A stretch of 19,011 nucleotides of DNA from Gemmatimonas sp. Its GTDB lineage: Bacteria; Gemmatimonadota; Gemmatimonadetes; Gemmatimonadales; Gemmatimonadaceae. Every line of letters starts with the position of its first letter. Position 1 is the first letter of the stretch. Shown here piece after piece: positions 6,587 through 13,474 of this stretch. The DNA lies in contig NZ_JANPLK010000069.1 of NCBI RefSeq assembly GCF_031426495.1, positions 1 through 19,011 of the forward strand, given 5' to 3'. Under the pieces are notes generated by a model that saw only the letters and a list, made by a program, of their open reading frames with translations, was not told where the DNA came from and ran no database searches. A program made the position numbers and the translations under genes.

Positions 6587-7573
6587 TCACGGCCCGCTCA
6601 TGCCACGCGAATGAACCACCACGCTCCCACGTTTCCTGTTGGTCTCCACGCGCGCGTGCGCCGAGGCGATCTCGTCGAGCGAAAAGCTCGAATCAATCAG
6701 TGGTGTAAATCGCCCGTCTGCCGCCATCGCCACGAGGGTGCGAAGATCCTCCACGCGTTCGGCGGCGGGGCCGGCTACCAAGCGACGCTGCGACGTGTGG
6801 TTGACCCACGGCGCACGAAGCATCTCGGGAAGCGTGGCCAGCACCAGCAGTAGTCGTCCGCGCGGTGTGAGCGCATGGTGCACGCGGGAATACGGCGCGT
6901 TGCCAACGGTGTCGGCGATCACGTCATAGCGAATGCCCTCGGAAGCGAAGTCAGCTTTCGTGTAATCCACAACGCGTGTCGCGCCGAGTTGGTGCATCAG
7001 CTCGACATTGGGACCGCTGCACACCGCCGTAACACGCGCGCCAGCGGCGACGGCAAGCTGCACCATTGCCGAACCCACCGTACCCGACGCCCCGTTAATG
7101 AGCGCGCTCTCGCCGGCCTGCAGCGCGCCGCGTCGGAAGAAATCGAGTGCCGTGGTACCGCCAAACGCGAGTGCTGCCGCCGATGTGTACGAAAGCGCCT
7201 CTGGTTTGCGCACCATCGCGGCGTTCGCGTTCATGCAGCAATACTCCGCGTGTGCGCCGAGTTTTGCGCCAGGAAATGCAACCACGGCGTCGCCCAACGC
7301 GAAGTTGTGCACCGACGCACCAACAGCGACCACATCACCGGAGAGTTCGCTTCCTAGAATGAGCTGACGCGGCGCCGTAACGCCAAATGCCAGTCTTCCC
7401 GCGAGGCCAAAGCCGTATGGCATACTGAGGCTGCGCAGTCTCCAGTCGGCGGAAGACACGGTAGCGGCGCGCACGCGGATGAGCACCTCGTGCGGACCAG
7501 GCACTGGCTGCGGTACCTGTTCGATTTGCACCACGTGCGGGGGGCCATAGCGTCGGACCACCGCCGCCTTCAT
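6587..7573 (-). CDS. MDR-family NAD(P)H quinone reductase / alcohol dehydrogenase, zinc-free type
   Basis: A 328-residue medium-chain dehydrogenase/reductase. The start MKAAVVRRYGPPHVV is standard for the family; the upstream in-frame 44 residues are not. The N-terminal GroES-like domain holds GSELSGDVVAVG (74-85). The Rossmann part has the cofactor loop INGASGTVGSAMVQLA (159-174). The four-Cys structural zinc lobe and the usual catalytic Cys/His zinc ligands are missing, so it is likely a quinone oxidoreductase or enone reductase using NADPH. The substrate is unknown. It lies 67 bases after the outer-membrane protein gene in the same direction and facing away from a TetR regulator; this enzyme plus TetR arrangement is common for inducible detoxification genes. 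No strong ribosome site is seen; a GTG at 7585 is an alternative start. Confidence 0.88.
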   Translation of the reverse strand: MKAAVVRRYGPPHVVQIEQVPQPVPGPHEVLIRVRAATVSSADWRLRSLSMPYGFGLAGRLAFGVTAPRQLILGSELSGDVVAVGASVHNFALGDAVVAFPGAKLGAHAEYCCMNANAAMVRKPEALSYTSAAALAFGGTTALDFFRRGALQAGESALINGASGTVGSAMVQLAVAAGARVTAVCSGPNVELMHQLGATRVVDYTKADFASEGIRYDVIADTVGNAPYSRVHHALTPRGRLLLVLATLPEMLRAPWVNHTSQRRLVAGPAAERVEDLRTLVAMAADGRFTPLIDSSFSLDEIASAHARVETNRKRGSVVVHSRGMSGP

Positions 7574-7640
7574 ATGCTCGGACACGGGAGAGGTTTGGTG
7601 GTACGACGGCGCCACGCGGCGCACGCGCTGCGTGGCGCCG

Positions 7641-8261
7641 CTAGAAGTTGTAGCCGAAATGTAGTCCGGGCTGACCGTAGAAGAATCGTGGCCATCTATC
7701 GTCAACCTGTTTGAACGATTCAGGCATTCTTGACTGATAGGGACGATGCGTTATCGCTACAGAAGGTTGTACAAAGACGCGATCCTTGAAGAGCTTGACG
7801 TGATAGCCAACGGAGTACGTGTTGAAGATCTGAAAGCCATCGTCGATTTTGCCTCCGTCATCGTTTAGAAAGCGTTGGAAGGCTGGCATCACGTCGACTT
7901 GCGCAAACAGTGTCTTCCGAAAGAACCGTTGATAGTTCAGTGAAATGCCGTACTCACGAACGGAGCCGGGAAACCCTTGTCCGTCGGCCTCAAATGATTT
8001 TCCATAGGGAATGCCGATTGGCCATCCGTATTTCCAGGTTTTCAGTTCAACGGAAATCACGTCCTGTCCTGTCATGCGATAGCCCAGGTTCAGATAGAGC
8101 ATTTCCGGCGGATTGTTGTCCGGTACAAGATTGGCCAGCATGAACAAGGTGCTGCCCACAAAGAACTTCTTGTAGGTGCTGTCTTGGGCGGGATATTGCG
8201 CGCGAAGTGGTAGAGCGCTCGCCAGCGCCAACGTCAGCGCGAGCACCGTGCGTTGTACCAT
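7641..8261 (-). CDS. Small outer-membrane beta-barrel protein
   Basis: A 206-residue protein with a signal peptide at 1-22 (RTVLALTLALASALPLRAQ). Alternating aromatic and polar strands follow (YLNLGYRM, YGISLNYQRFF, YSVGYHVKLF, FVQPSVAITH), and the C-terminus is GLHFGYNF, with the terminal Phe used by the BAM machinery. About eight strands can be traced, so a small eight- or ten-stranded barrel is likely. No enzymatic signature was seen. The start at 8261 has AGGTGGCAGCC before it; the frame extends to 8414 but that would put a second hydrophobic stretch ahead of the signal peptide. Base composition is unlike the surroundings: two sampled lines (7801-7860, 7861-7920) are 48 % and 52 % GC, against 62 % for 8941-9000. 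That hints at transfer. Confidence 0.72.
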   Translation of the reverse strand: MVQRTVLALTLALASALPLRAQYPAQDSTYKKFFVGSTLFMLANLVPDNNPPEMLYLNLGYRMTGQDVISVELKTWKYGWPIGIPYGKSFEADGQGFPGSVREYGISLNYQRFFRKTLFAQVDVMPAFQRFLNDDGGKIDDGFQIFNTYSVGYHVKLFKDRVFVQPSVAITHRPYQSRMPESFKQVDDRWPRFFYGQPGLHFGYNF

Positions 8262-8417
8262 GGCTGCCACCTGCGTGACCCACCGAGAAATGGCTACGGT
8301 ATCAGACTGGACCGCCGGCGGGCTGGCCTGGTCCGACCGAAGTGACGCGAAAGAGAAGGCCCCGGCGACGGCGGTGACAACGAAGCGCATGGCAAATCCA
8401 GCGAAGGGAGTCAAGGA

Positions 8418-8430
8418 CTTACGGTGTATG
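8418..8430. promoter_or_regulatory. Putative TetR operator, upstream copy (imperfect)
   Basis: CTTACGGTGTATG matches the perfect site at 8437 in 11 of 13 positions. The two sites start 19 bases apart, close to two helical turns, so two dimers could sit on the same face. Confidence 0.5.
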
Positions 8431-8436
8431 GCAAAC

Positions 8437-8449
8437 CTTACGCTGTAAG
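8437..8449. promoter_or_regulatory. Putative TetR operator, CTTAC-GCT-GTAAG
   Basis: A perfect 5-base inverted repeat with a 3-base spacer, in the spacer between the barrel-protein gene (-) and the tetR gene (+). The inverted repeat can also be read wider as TTACGC/GCGTAA at 8438-8454. Operators of the CTTAC-N3-GTAAG type are known for TetR-family regulators. That the adjacent regulator binds it is inference from position. Confidence 0.6.
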
Positions 8450-8476
8450 CGTAACGCGGTCAAGTGGCTTGGCCGC

Positions 8477-8505
8477 TTGCCTTGCACCGCCAGTACCTCT
8501 AGTCT
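8477..8505 (+). promoter_or_regulatory. Putative tetR promoter, leaderless
   Basis: TTGCCT (8477-8482), a 17-base spacer and TAGTCT (8500-8505), followed by 5 bases and the ATG at 8511. The operators lie 28-60 bases upstream of the -35. Confidence 0.45.
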
Positions 8506-8510
8506 ACCGC

Positions 8511-9161
8511 ATGCCTGCTTCCCGACGTCCTCCACTCAGCCCGAAGCGCATTCTGCTCGCCGCCATCAAGCTGGCCGATCGGCAGGGTCTTGAGGCGCTC
8601 TCCATGCGAAAGCTCGGCACGACGCTTAAAGTCGAAGCCATGTCGCTGTACAATCACGTCGCCAACAAGGACGAGTTGCTCGACGGCATGGTGGATCAGA
8701 TTATCGGCGAGATCACACTGCCGGAACGCGGTGGTGATTGGAGATGAGCCATGCGCACGCGCGCCGTCTCCGCGCTGGCGGTGATGACGGCCCATCCGTG
8801 GGCGCCGATACTTGTCGTGTCGCGGATCAACGTCGGTCCCAACATGCTGCGCTACATCGAAGCCACGCTCGGCACGCTGCGCGAGGCGGGACTCTCTTGG
8901 GAAGAGACGGATCGCGCGTGGAACACGATGGACAACTACATCTACGGCTTCACGCTGCAGCAGCAGAACTTTCCGGTGAACCCGGACGACTACGCCTCGG
9001 CCGCCGCCAGCTACCTGCCGATGTTGTCCGCCGACCGCTATCCGTACATGCATGAAATGACCGCTCGCGTGGCGGACGGTTCGCACGACGGCACGCTCGA
9101 CTTCAGCTTCGGCCTGGAAGTCATCCTCGATGGGTTGGAGCGGCTGCGAAAGCGACGCTAA
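8511..9161 (+). pseudogene. TetR/AcrR-family regulator interrupted by an in-frame TGA
   Basis: Read through one TGA at 8745-8747, this frame encodes a complete 216-position TetR regulator. The first half (8511-8747, 78 residues) has the N-terminal helix-turn-helix, with SMRKLGTTLKVEAMSLYNHV as recognition region and KDELLDGMVDQI after it. The second half (8751-9161, 136 residues) is an intact TetR C-terminal ligand/dimer domain: HPWAPILVVSRINVGPNMLRYIEATL, then LREAGLSWEETDRAW and a helical end. Both halves are in the same frame; only GCC separates the stop from the ATG at 8751. That ATG has GGAG 7 bases upstream, so the C-terminal half could be made separately by re-initiation. No decay is seen after the stop, so the lesion is recent, a sequencing error, or tolerated by readthrough. 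The divergent barrel-protein and oxidoreductase genes are the likely targets. Confidence 0.85.
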
Positions 9162-9214
9162 GGGTTGTGCCGATATCAATCCAACACGTCAGTACGTAAG
9201 GTAAAGTGCGAAGA

Positions 9215-9250
9215 TGACGCTGGGAGGTCGACAAGCGACCGCCTGCGTCA
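9215..9250. other. Imperfect hairpin between tetR and the desaturase gene
   Basis: TGACGC (9215-9220) and GCGTCA (9245-9250) flank an inner GGTCG/CGACC pair with an ACAAG loop. Unpaired bases separate the two stems. It may be a weak tetR terminator. The 155-base gap (9162-9316) contains nothing else that I recognise. Confidence 0.3.
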
Positions 9251-9316
9251 CGCGACGTATGGCTGGGCCGCACCGGCACTCGGTACCCTGGGGATGACCC
9301 TCACCGAGGTGCGCCC

Positions 9317-9988
9317 ATGGTCCATGTCGTGCTTGTGCTTGTCATCGTTCTTCAAGTCGTGGCCGTTGTGCTCGTGACCGATTTCCTGTCCGGCCTGTTC
9401 CATTGGTGGGAGGACACGTACGGCCATCCGTTCTGGCCCATCGTGGGCACGCACGTCACCCGCCCGAACATTCTGCATCACTATGCACCGCGCGCGATTC
9501 TGGCGAAATCGTGGATCGTGAGCTCGCGCACGCTGCTGGCGATCGGTGTCGCCATCGCCCTGGTGGCGTGGCTGGCCGGCATGCTCACGTGGATGCTGGT
9601 GCTGGGGTTGTGTCTCGCAGTCAACATGAACCAAGTGCACAAGTGGAGTCACCAGCGGCCGCGCGATAACCCACCGCTCGTGCGGCGATTGCAGCAGCTG
9701 GGCGTACTGCAATCACCAGCGCATCACCGCGCGCATCACATTCACGAGCGCAACACGAACTATTGCATCCTCACCAACTTCGTGAATCCGCTGCTCGAAC
9801 GCATGCAGTGCTGGGCAGCGGCGGAGTGGGTCCTTGCCCGCGTCTTCGGCGTGCATCGCCGGGGCGATGCGCAGCGGGCCGCTCTCGTGCTGGCGCGAGA
9901 GCCGGAGTTCTTCGGTGAACATCTCCCCTTCGTGCAGCGCCGCGTCGCGATGGAGCTGGCACGGGAAGCGGCAGCTATCGGAGCGTGA
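9317..9988 (+). CDS. CarF/PEDS1 (TMEM189)-type lipid desaturase
   Basis: A 223-residue integral membrane protein with the histidine pattern of the Lipid_desat family. The motifs, in order, are DFLSGLFHWWEDTYG (22-36), HHYAPRAI (54-61), NQVHKWSH (105-112), SPAHHRAHH (133-141) with His143, and NTNYCILTNFVNPLLE (146-161). Hydrophobic stretches at about 3-21 and 72-102 anchor it. Characterised relatives, myxobacterial CarF and animal PEDS1, are di-iron enzymes that convert plasmanyl- to plasmenyl-ethanolamine (the plasmalogen vinyl-ether bond); plant FAD4 and Kua are also in this family. The two-His-per-motif pattern supports an active enzyme. It is shorter than CarF. A plasmalogen role is likely but not certain, since FAD4-like acyl desaturation is the alternative. 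GAGG lies a few bases before the ATG. Its last 14 bases overlap the convergent cytochrome gene. Confidence 0.85.
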   Translation: MVHVVLVLVIVLQVVAVVLVTDFLSGLFHWWEDTYGHPFWPIVGTHVTRPNILHHYAPRAILAKSWIVSSRTLLAIGVAIALVAWLAGMLTWMLVLGLCLAVNMNQVHKWSHQRPRDNPPLVRRLQQLGVLQSPAHHRAHHIHERNTNYCILTNFVNPLLERMQCWAAAEWVLARVFGVHRRGDAQRAALVLAREPEFFGEHLPFVQRRVAMELAREAAAIGA

Positions 9989-10976
9989 CCCGCGTACGTG
10001 GGTTCGGCGCGCGCGATCCGACATACGCCGCCAAGGCGACCATGTCGCTCACCGTCAACTTCTCCACGACGGGCGCCATCGTCACGCTGGCGGAATCGTG
10101 TCGGGCCCCGGTGCGGAAGTTGATCAGCTGTCGCAGGATGTTCGACGGCGCGCGCCCAGCGATCGGCGGCACCGCCTCCTTCCCCAGCAGATCGACCCCG
10201 TGGCATGTCAGACACGCCGTGGCCGGGCCGGCGGGGCCGCGGGTGGCGATCCGGCGCCCGCGGGTGATGCTGCCCACGGGCACATAGGTGATGTACGGGA
10301 CGCCCGGATCGCGCAGCTCATGACGCGCGAACGATTCGGGCACCTCGATCAGGCGACCGTCGATCGGTTCCGTGCCCTTATCGCCATACGCGTACAGCAT
10401 CACCTCAATACGCGTTTTTGGCACCTTCGTCACTTCCACCACGCGATTGCGACGGGTCAACGTGAGTTTCTCGAAGTAGCGCGCCGCCGAAACGACGTCG
10501 GAGTCGGTCACCCACTTCGCCAGCGTGTGCATGCTGTTCGTGCTCAGCACCGGGTTCGCCGACAATCGCGTGCCGTTCTTGAACGCCGCCACCTGCCGGA
10601 TGATGTAGTCGGCCGGCAATCCGGCCAGCGTACCATTCTCCGGACGCCCTTGTCCGTCGGGCAGATGACAGTAGCCGCAGGCCCGGGCGTTCGGCGCCAC
10701 ACCGTACTGCACCGACGACGGCATGACGGGATGCGCGTTCGGGAACCAGTCGGGAATATCGAATCCGTTGGTCACCTGCTTCATGGTGTACGTGCGCGAC
10801 GAGTTCGGTACGCGATGGAGCACGACGCTGTCGGGCTTCGGCGCAGGAGTCGGCGCCGGTGACGTCGGAAAAGCCCACGTGGGCACCACGAATGGCGCTC
10901 GAGCGCGTTGCGCCCCGACGGACACGGCGGTCAGCAGCGCCGTCACGCACGCGGCGATCGTCGTACGACGTCTCAC
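9975..10976 (-). CDS. Dihaem c-type cytochrome, secreted
   Basis: A 333-residue periplasmic protein. The signal peptide is MRRRTTIAACVTALLTAVSVGAQ in outline (1-23). A Pro/Ala-rich linker follows (31-50). Two haem c sites are seen: CGYCH at 100-104 and CLTCH at 255-259. Likely distal methionines are Met149 in NSMHTL and Met300 in SVTMAPVV. Each site starts a small class-I type domain (GQGRPENGTLAGLPADYIIRQ and PPIAGRAPSNILRQL both resemble the c553 fold). The region between (about 175-235) is an unassigned beta insert. It should carry electrons in the periplasm; the partner is unknown. Its ATG overlaps the stop of the cyanophycinase-like gene (ATGA), so the two are translationally coupled. 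The 3' end overlaps the desaturase gene by 14 bases, tail to tail. Confidence 0.9.
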   Translation of the reverse strand: MRRRTTIAACVTALLTAVSVGAQRARAPFVVPTWAFPTSPAPTPAPKPDSVVLHRVPNSSRTYTMKQVTNGFDIPDWFPNAHPVMPSSVQYGVAPNARACGYCHLPDGQGRPENGTLAGLPADYIIRQVAAFKNGTRLSANPVLSTNSMHTLAKWVTDSDVVSAARYFEKLTLTRRNRVVEVTKVPKTRIEVMLYAYGDKGTEPIDGRLIEVPESFARHELRDPGVPYITYVPVGSITRGRRIATRGPAGPATACLTCHGVDLLGKEAVPPIAGRAPSNILRQLINFRTGARHDSASVTMAPVVEKLTVSDMVALAAYVGSRAPNPRTRVTLR

Positions 10977-12433
10977 CGCGCGAGCAGCCGGTCGGCGATC
11001 CGCCCGGCCGCGGCCATCGCGTCAAAGCGATCATCGTTGGTCAGTATGATGATCGTCGTCTTGCGCCCGGGATAGCGCACCCATGCCGATCGCCGTCCTT
11101 CGCTGATGCCGTACACGACCTGCATGACATCACCGCGCTGCGTGTCGAGCCAAAAACCCTTCGGCTCCGTGCTCTGTGCCAACCGCGCCTGATCGAAGCG
11201 ATACAGATCGTCGACGTTGCCGGTCCACAGTTTCGTCGCGCTGTCGTAGGCGAGACGTTGCGTGCCGCCCATACCGGTCACGCGACGCACCGATGCCGCG
11301 GAGATGCGACCCGTGCTGTCAGGTGCGAGCGCCGCGTTCAGCACGGCCGACAATCCCCCGAGCGCGAAATTCGGCGCGCCGGTTTCCGGCGTGAAGCGAC
11401 GCTGCATCGCGACGCCATAAGCGCGATTCGCCAAGACCTTGCCGTCCTGCGCCACGAGCACGGCGGCCCCGCCGCTGGCGATGTCGCCGTACGAGGCGAA
11501 CACGTTGTCCACGAACTTCTGCGTGAGCGGCGTGGCATCGATCGCCCGCGACACCACACGACGCGTGGCGAGGTTGTACCGATCACCGGGGCGCAGGGTG
11601 AGAAACGGCTTGCCCGCATCGTTGGCGTCGCGGCCGTTGTAGACGAACGCCTTGTTGCGCCCGATGATTTCGGCGCTGTCACCGCGCACGACCCACACCG
11701 TCCCTTCATCTTCCGAAATGCCGAGCAAGTCGGGGCGACGCGACGTGAGCGAGTCGTGCAGGTCGGGGAGTCGCTCGCGCGCCACGACGTGTTGGTCGAT
11801 CGCCACGCCGCGCAGATACGCGAAGCCCTTCAGGAACTGCGGATGATTGAAGATGCGGTTGTCGTTCGACGGCGCACCGCGCACAAGGTAATCGCCGAGA
11901 ATCGACGCGCCGGCCGACGATCCGCCCACGACGCCGCCGCGATCGAGCACCGCCTGGAAAGCGCGCTCCGATTTGGTGCCGGCGTACGAATTCACCAGGC
12001 GATAGTGACGGCCACCGCCAAACCACACGCCACGCGCGTTCGCGATCTTTGCCACGAAGCTGTCGGCGTCGGCCGCGGTACGACTGGTCGTGTGATACAC
12101 CACCACATTCCGCGCACCGGCGGCCTTCAGTCCGCGTCCGCCGTCGGAGGTATCGATGGAATCGCCGCCGGCGGTCGGCACGTCCACGATGAGTGCGTCG
12201 GGTCCGCCGGCGAGCTCGATGAACTTCGCGAACACTTCGGGGCCCTGTTGTCCGCCGCCGACCACCATCACGGACCCGGTGCGAGGACCAACCGAGGGCG
12301 TGCCGCGCGAACTGGCCGTGGATGCGCTGCCGCCGGTCGCACCGCCCGTACCGGCGCAGCCGAGCGCGATGGACGAGGCCAGCAGCAGCACAGCGACTTC
12401 ACGACCATGCACGACACACGATGAAGCGGACAT
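10973..12433 (-). CDS. Cyanophycinase-like (S51) lipoprotein with degenerate beta-lactamase-like C-terminal region
   Basis: A 486-residue protein. An N-terminal lipobox, SIALGC (Cys26), with a Gly/Ser/Thr-rich linker, makes it a lipoprotein. Residues 52-285 are an S51-type fold: VMVVGGGQQG, then WFGGGRHYRLV and the nucleophile elbow GGSSAGASILGDYLV (Ser173). Cyanophycinases cut cyanophycin (Asp-Arg polymer) to beta-Asp-Arg dipeptides; S51 relatives also include alpha-aspartyl dipeptidases. Residues about 315-486 resemble the start and end of a beta-lactamase/S12 hydrolase (GGAAVLVAQDGKVL, then NVDDLYRFDQARLAQ, and KTTIIILTN), but the SxxK nucleophile is replaced around FALGGLSAVLN, so this part is probably inactive. 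The start is at the ATG before the lipobox; AGGACG lies 8 bases upstream, inside a long inverted repeat. Coupled by ATGA to the cytochrome gene. Confidence 0.85.
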   Translation of the reverse strand: MSASSCVVHGREVAVLLLASSIALGCAGTGGATGGSASTASSRGTPSVGPRTGSVMVVGGGQQGPEVFAKFIELAGGPDALIVDVPTAGGDSIDTSDGGRGLKAAGARNVVVYHTTSRTAADADSFVAKIANARGVWFGGGRHYRLVNSYAGTKSERAFQAVLDRGGVVGGSSAGASILGDYLVRGAPSNDNRIFNHPQFLKGFAYLRGVAIDQHVVARERLPDLHDSLTSRRPDLLGISEDEGTVWVVRGDSAEIIGRNKAFVYNGRDANDAGKPFLTLRPGDRYNLATRRVVSRAIDATPLTQKFVDNVFASYGDIASGGAAVLVAQDGKVLANRAYGVAMQRRFTPETGAPNFALGGLSAVLNAALAPDSTGRISAASVRRVTGMGGTQRLAYDSATKLWTGNVDDLYRFDQARLAQSTEPKGFWLDTQRGDVMQVVYGISEGRRSAWVRYPGRKTTIIILTNDDRFDAMAAAGRIADRLLAR

Positions 12434-12505
12434 AGGTGGGCGTCCTGAGGAGGGCAAACGGTAAGCGAGCGGAGCTACGTCAGCATACGCTCCGGACGCC
12501 CACCT
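12434..12505 (-). promoter_or_regulatory. Structured 5' leader with inverted repeat covering the ribosome site
   Basis: On the minus strand AGGTGGGCGTCC (12505-12494) is perfectly complementary to GGACGCCCACCT (12445-12434), which ends one base before the ATG at 12433 and contains the only Shine-Dalgarno-like bases (AGGA). Inside the 48-base loop, GGAGC and GCTCC could form a second stem. If formed, the long stem would hide the ribosome site of the cyanophycinase-like gene. It could also end transcripts coming from tonB, though there is no T-run. Confidence 0.55.
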
Positions 12506-12537
12506 CGCTGACCCTGACGGGTTCGCGCGCGACGCGA

Positions 12538-13245
12538 TCAGTCGCGACGGACGGTGAAGTGAAACGACTGCTGCACCAGCTGCGCGACGCGGGCACCTCG
12601 CGCCTCGGCCGGGAGATAGCGAATCCGCGACACGGCGCGGCGCACCGCCGCGACAAAGAGCGGATGCTGGCTGTCGAGCACCTTGAAGGTGGCCAGCTCC
12701 ACGCGCCCGGCCGAATCGACCACGAACTGGGCGAGGACCTGCCCCTCGATGCCCGCCGCGCGCAACGTCTCGGGATAGACCGGCCCGGCGGTCCCCGGAA
12801 GCACCGCTACGGGCCTTTCGACCTCACTTTCAAGGAAGACGTCGTTGAGGGCTCGTGCGGCGCCTGTGGCCCCTTCCACGCCATCCGCGCGGCCGCCCGG
12901 TTTTCCGATACCCGTGAAATTGTCGAGGTTCGTGGGCGGTGCGCTCAGGTCGATCGGTGGCAACGACGTGGGGATGTCGATCGGCGTCTGCAGCACGGTG
13001 AACCCCTTCGCCACCGGTGTCGCGGTAAAGACCTCACGCGTGGCGGCGGGCGGTGGGGGCGGCGGCGGGGTGGTGTTCGTGAACTTGACGCTGGTCTCGC
13101 GTTCCTCCGCCACGTGGGCGACGGTCGCCTGCGCCGTGGCGACCACCAGCGCCCCCACGATTCCCGCGTGCACCACCACCGACACCATCGACCCACCAAC
13201 CGACCGGGTACGCGTGGCCCGCGATTCAATCAATGTCTGAAACAT
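12538..13245 (-). CDS. TonB-family energy transducer
   Basis: A 235-residue protein. Start at 13245 because GGAGGCAGGC lies directly before it; an ATG at 13257 is in frame but itself contains that ribosome site. A single membrane helix is at about 20-41 (MVSVVVHAGIVGALVVATA). A proline run lies at 60-66, a long Pro/Thr-rich periplasmic linker follows to about 145, and the TonB C-terminal domain spans 150-235 with GPVYPETLRAAGIEGQVLAQ and VVDSAGRVE. TonB links the proton-driven ExbB/ExbD motor to outer-membrane receptors. No exbB, exbD or TonB-dependent receptor lies in the window, so the partner system is elsewhere or upstream genes are shared. The cyanophycinase-like gene follows 104 bases downstream in the same direction. 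Confidence 0.88.
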   Translation of the reverse strand: MFQTLIESRATRTRSVGGSMVSVVVHAGIVGALVVATAQATVAHVAEERETSVKFTNTTPPPPPPPAATREVFTATPVAKGFTVLQTPIDIPTSLPPIDLSAPPTNLDNFTGIGKPGGRADGVEGATGAARALNDVFLESEVERPVAVLPGTAGPVYPETLRAAGIEGQVLAQFVVDSAGRVELATFKVLDSQHPLFVAAVRRAVSRIRYLPAEARGARVAQLVQQSFHFTVRRD

Positions 13246-13474
13246 GCCTGCCTCCATGGAGTTGGGATGGGGCAGCCGCTCTGCCCGACTCCACAGTGGG
13301 ATGGCCGCATGAGCCCTTCATGACGGCGAGATGAGGGATCGCTAAAGCAATCGTGACGTGTCGATGGCCCTCGAATGGCTTGACGGTTACGCCTTGAGCC
13401 CCGATTGTCACGGCGAGGTGTGCGCTTGAGTCCGACCGCAGACGCGGCCGAACATCCCGACATCCAATTCCGAT

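Noticed and set aside
8745..8747. TGA in tetR as a selenocysteine codon
   Set aside because: TetR regulators do not use selenocysteine, the position is in a linker between helices, and no SECIS-like hairpin was evident directly after it.
9834..10862. Plus-strand open frame (342 codons) across the desaturase end and cytochrome gene
   Set aside because: It overlaps two well-supported genes and has no recognisable sequence features.
10859..12424. Long plus-strand open frame (521 codons)
   Set aside because: It is antisense to the cyanophycinase-like gene, whose motifs and lipobox are clear. The antisense protein is Arg/His-rich without any domain, as expected for a shadow frame in GC-rich DNA.
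12434..12505. Known riboswitch (TPP, cobalamin, c-di-GMP, SAM types)
   Set aside because: I could not place the conserved core bases of any of these classes by eye, so only a generic structured leader is called.
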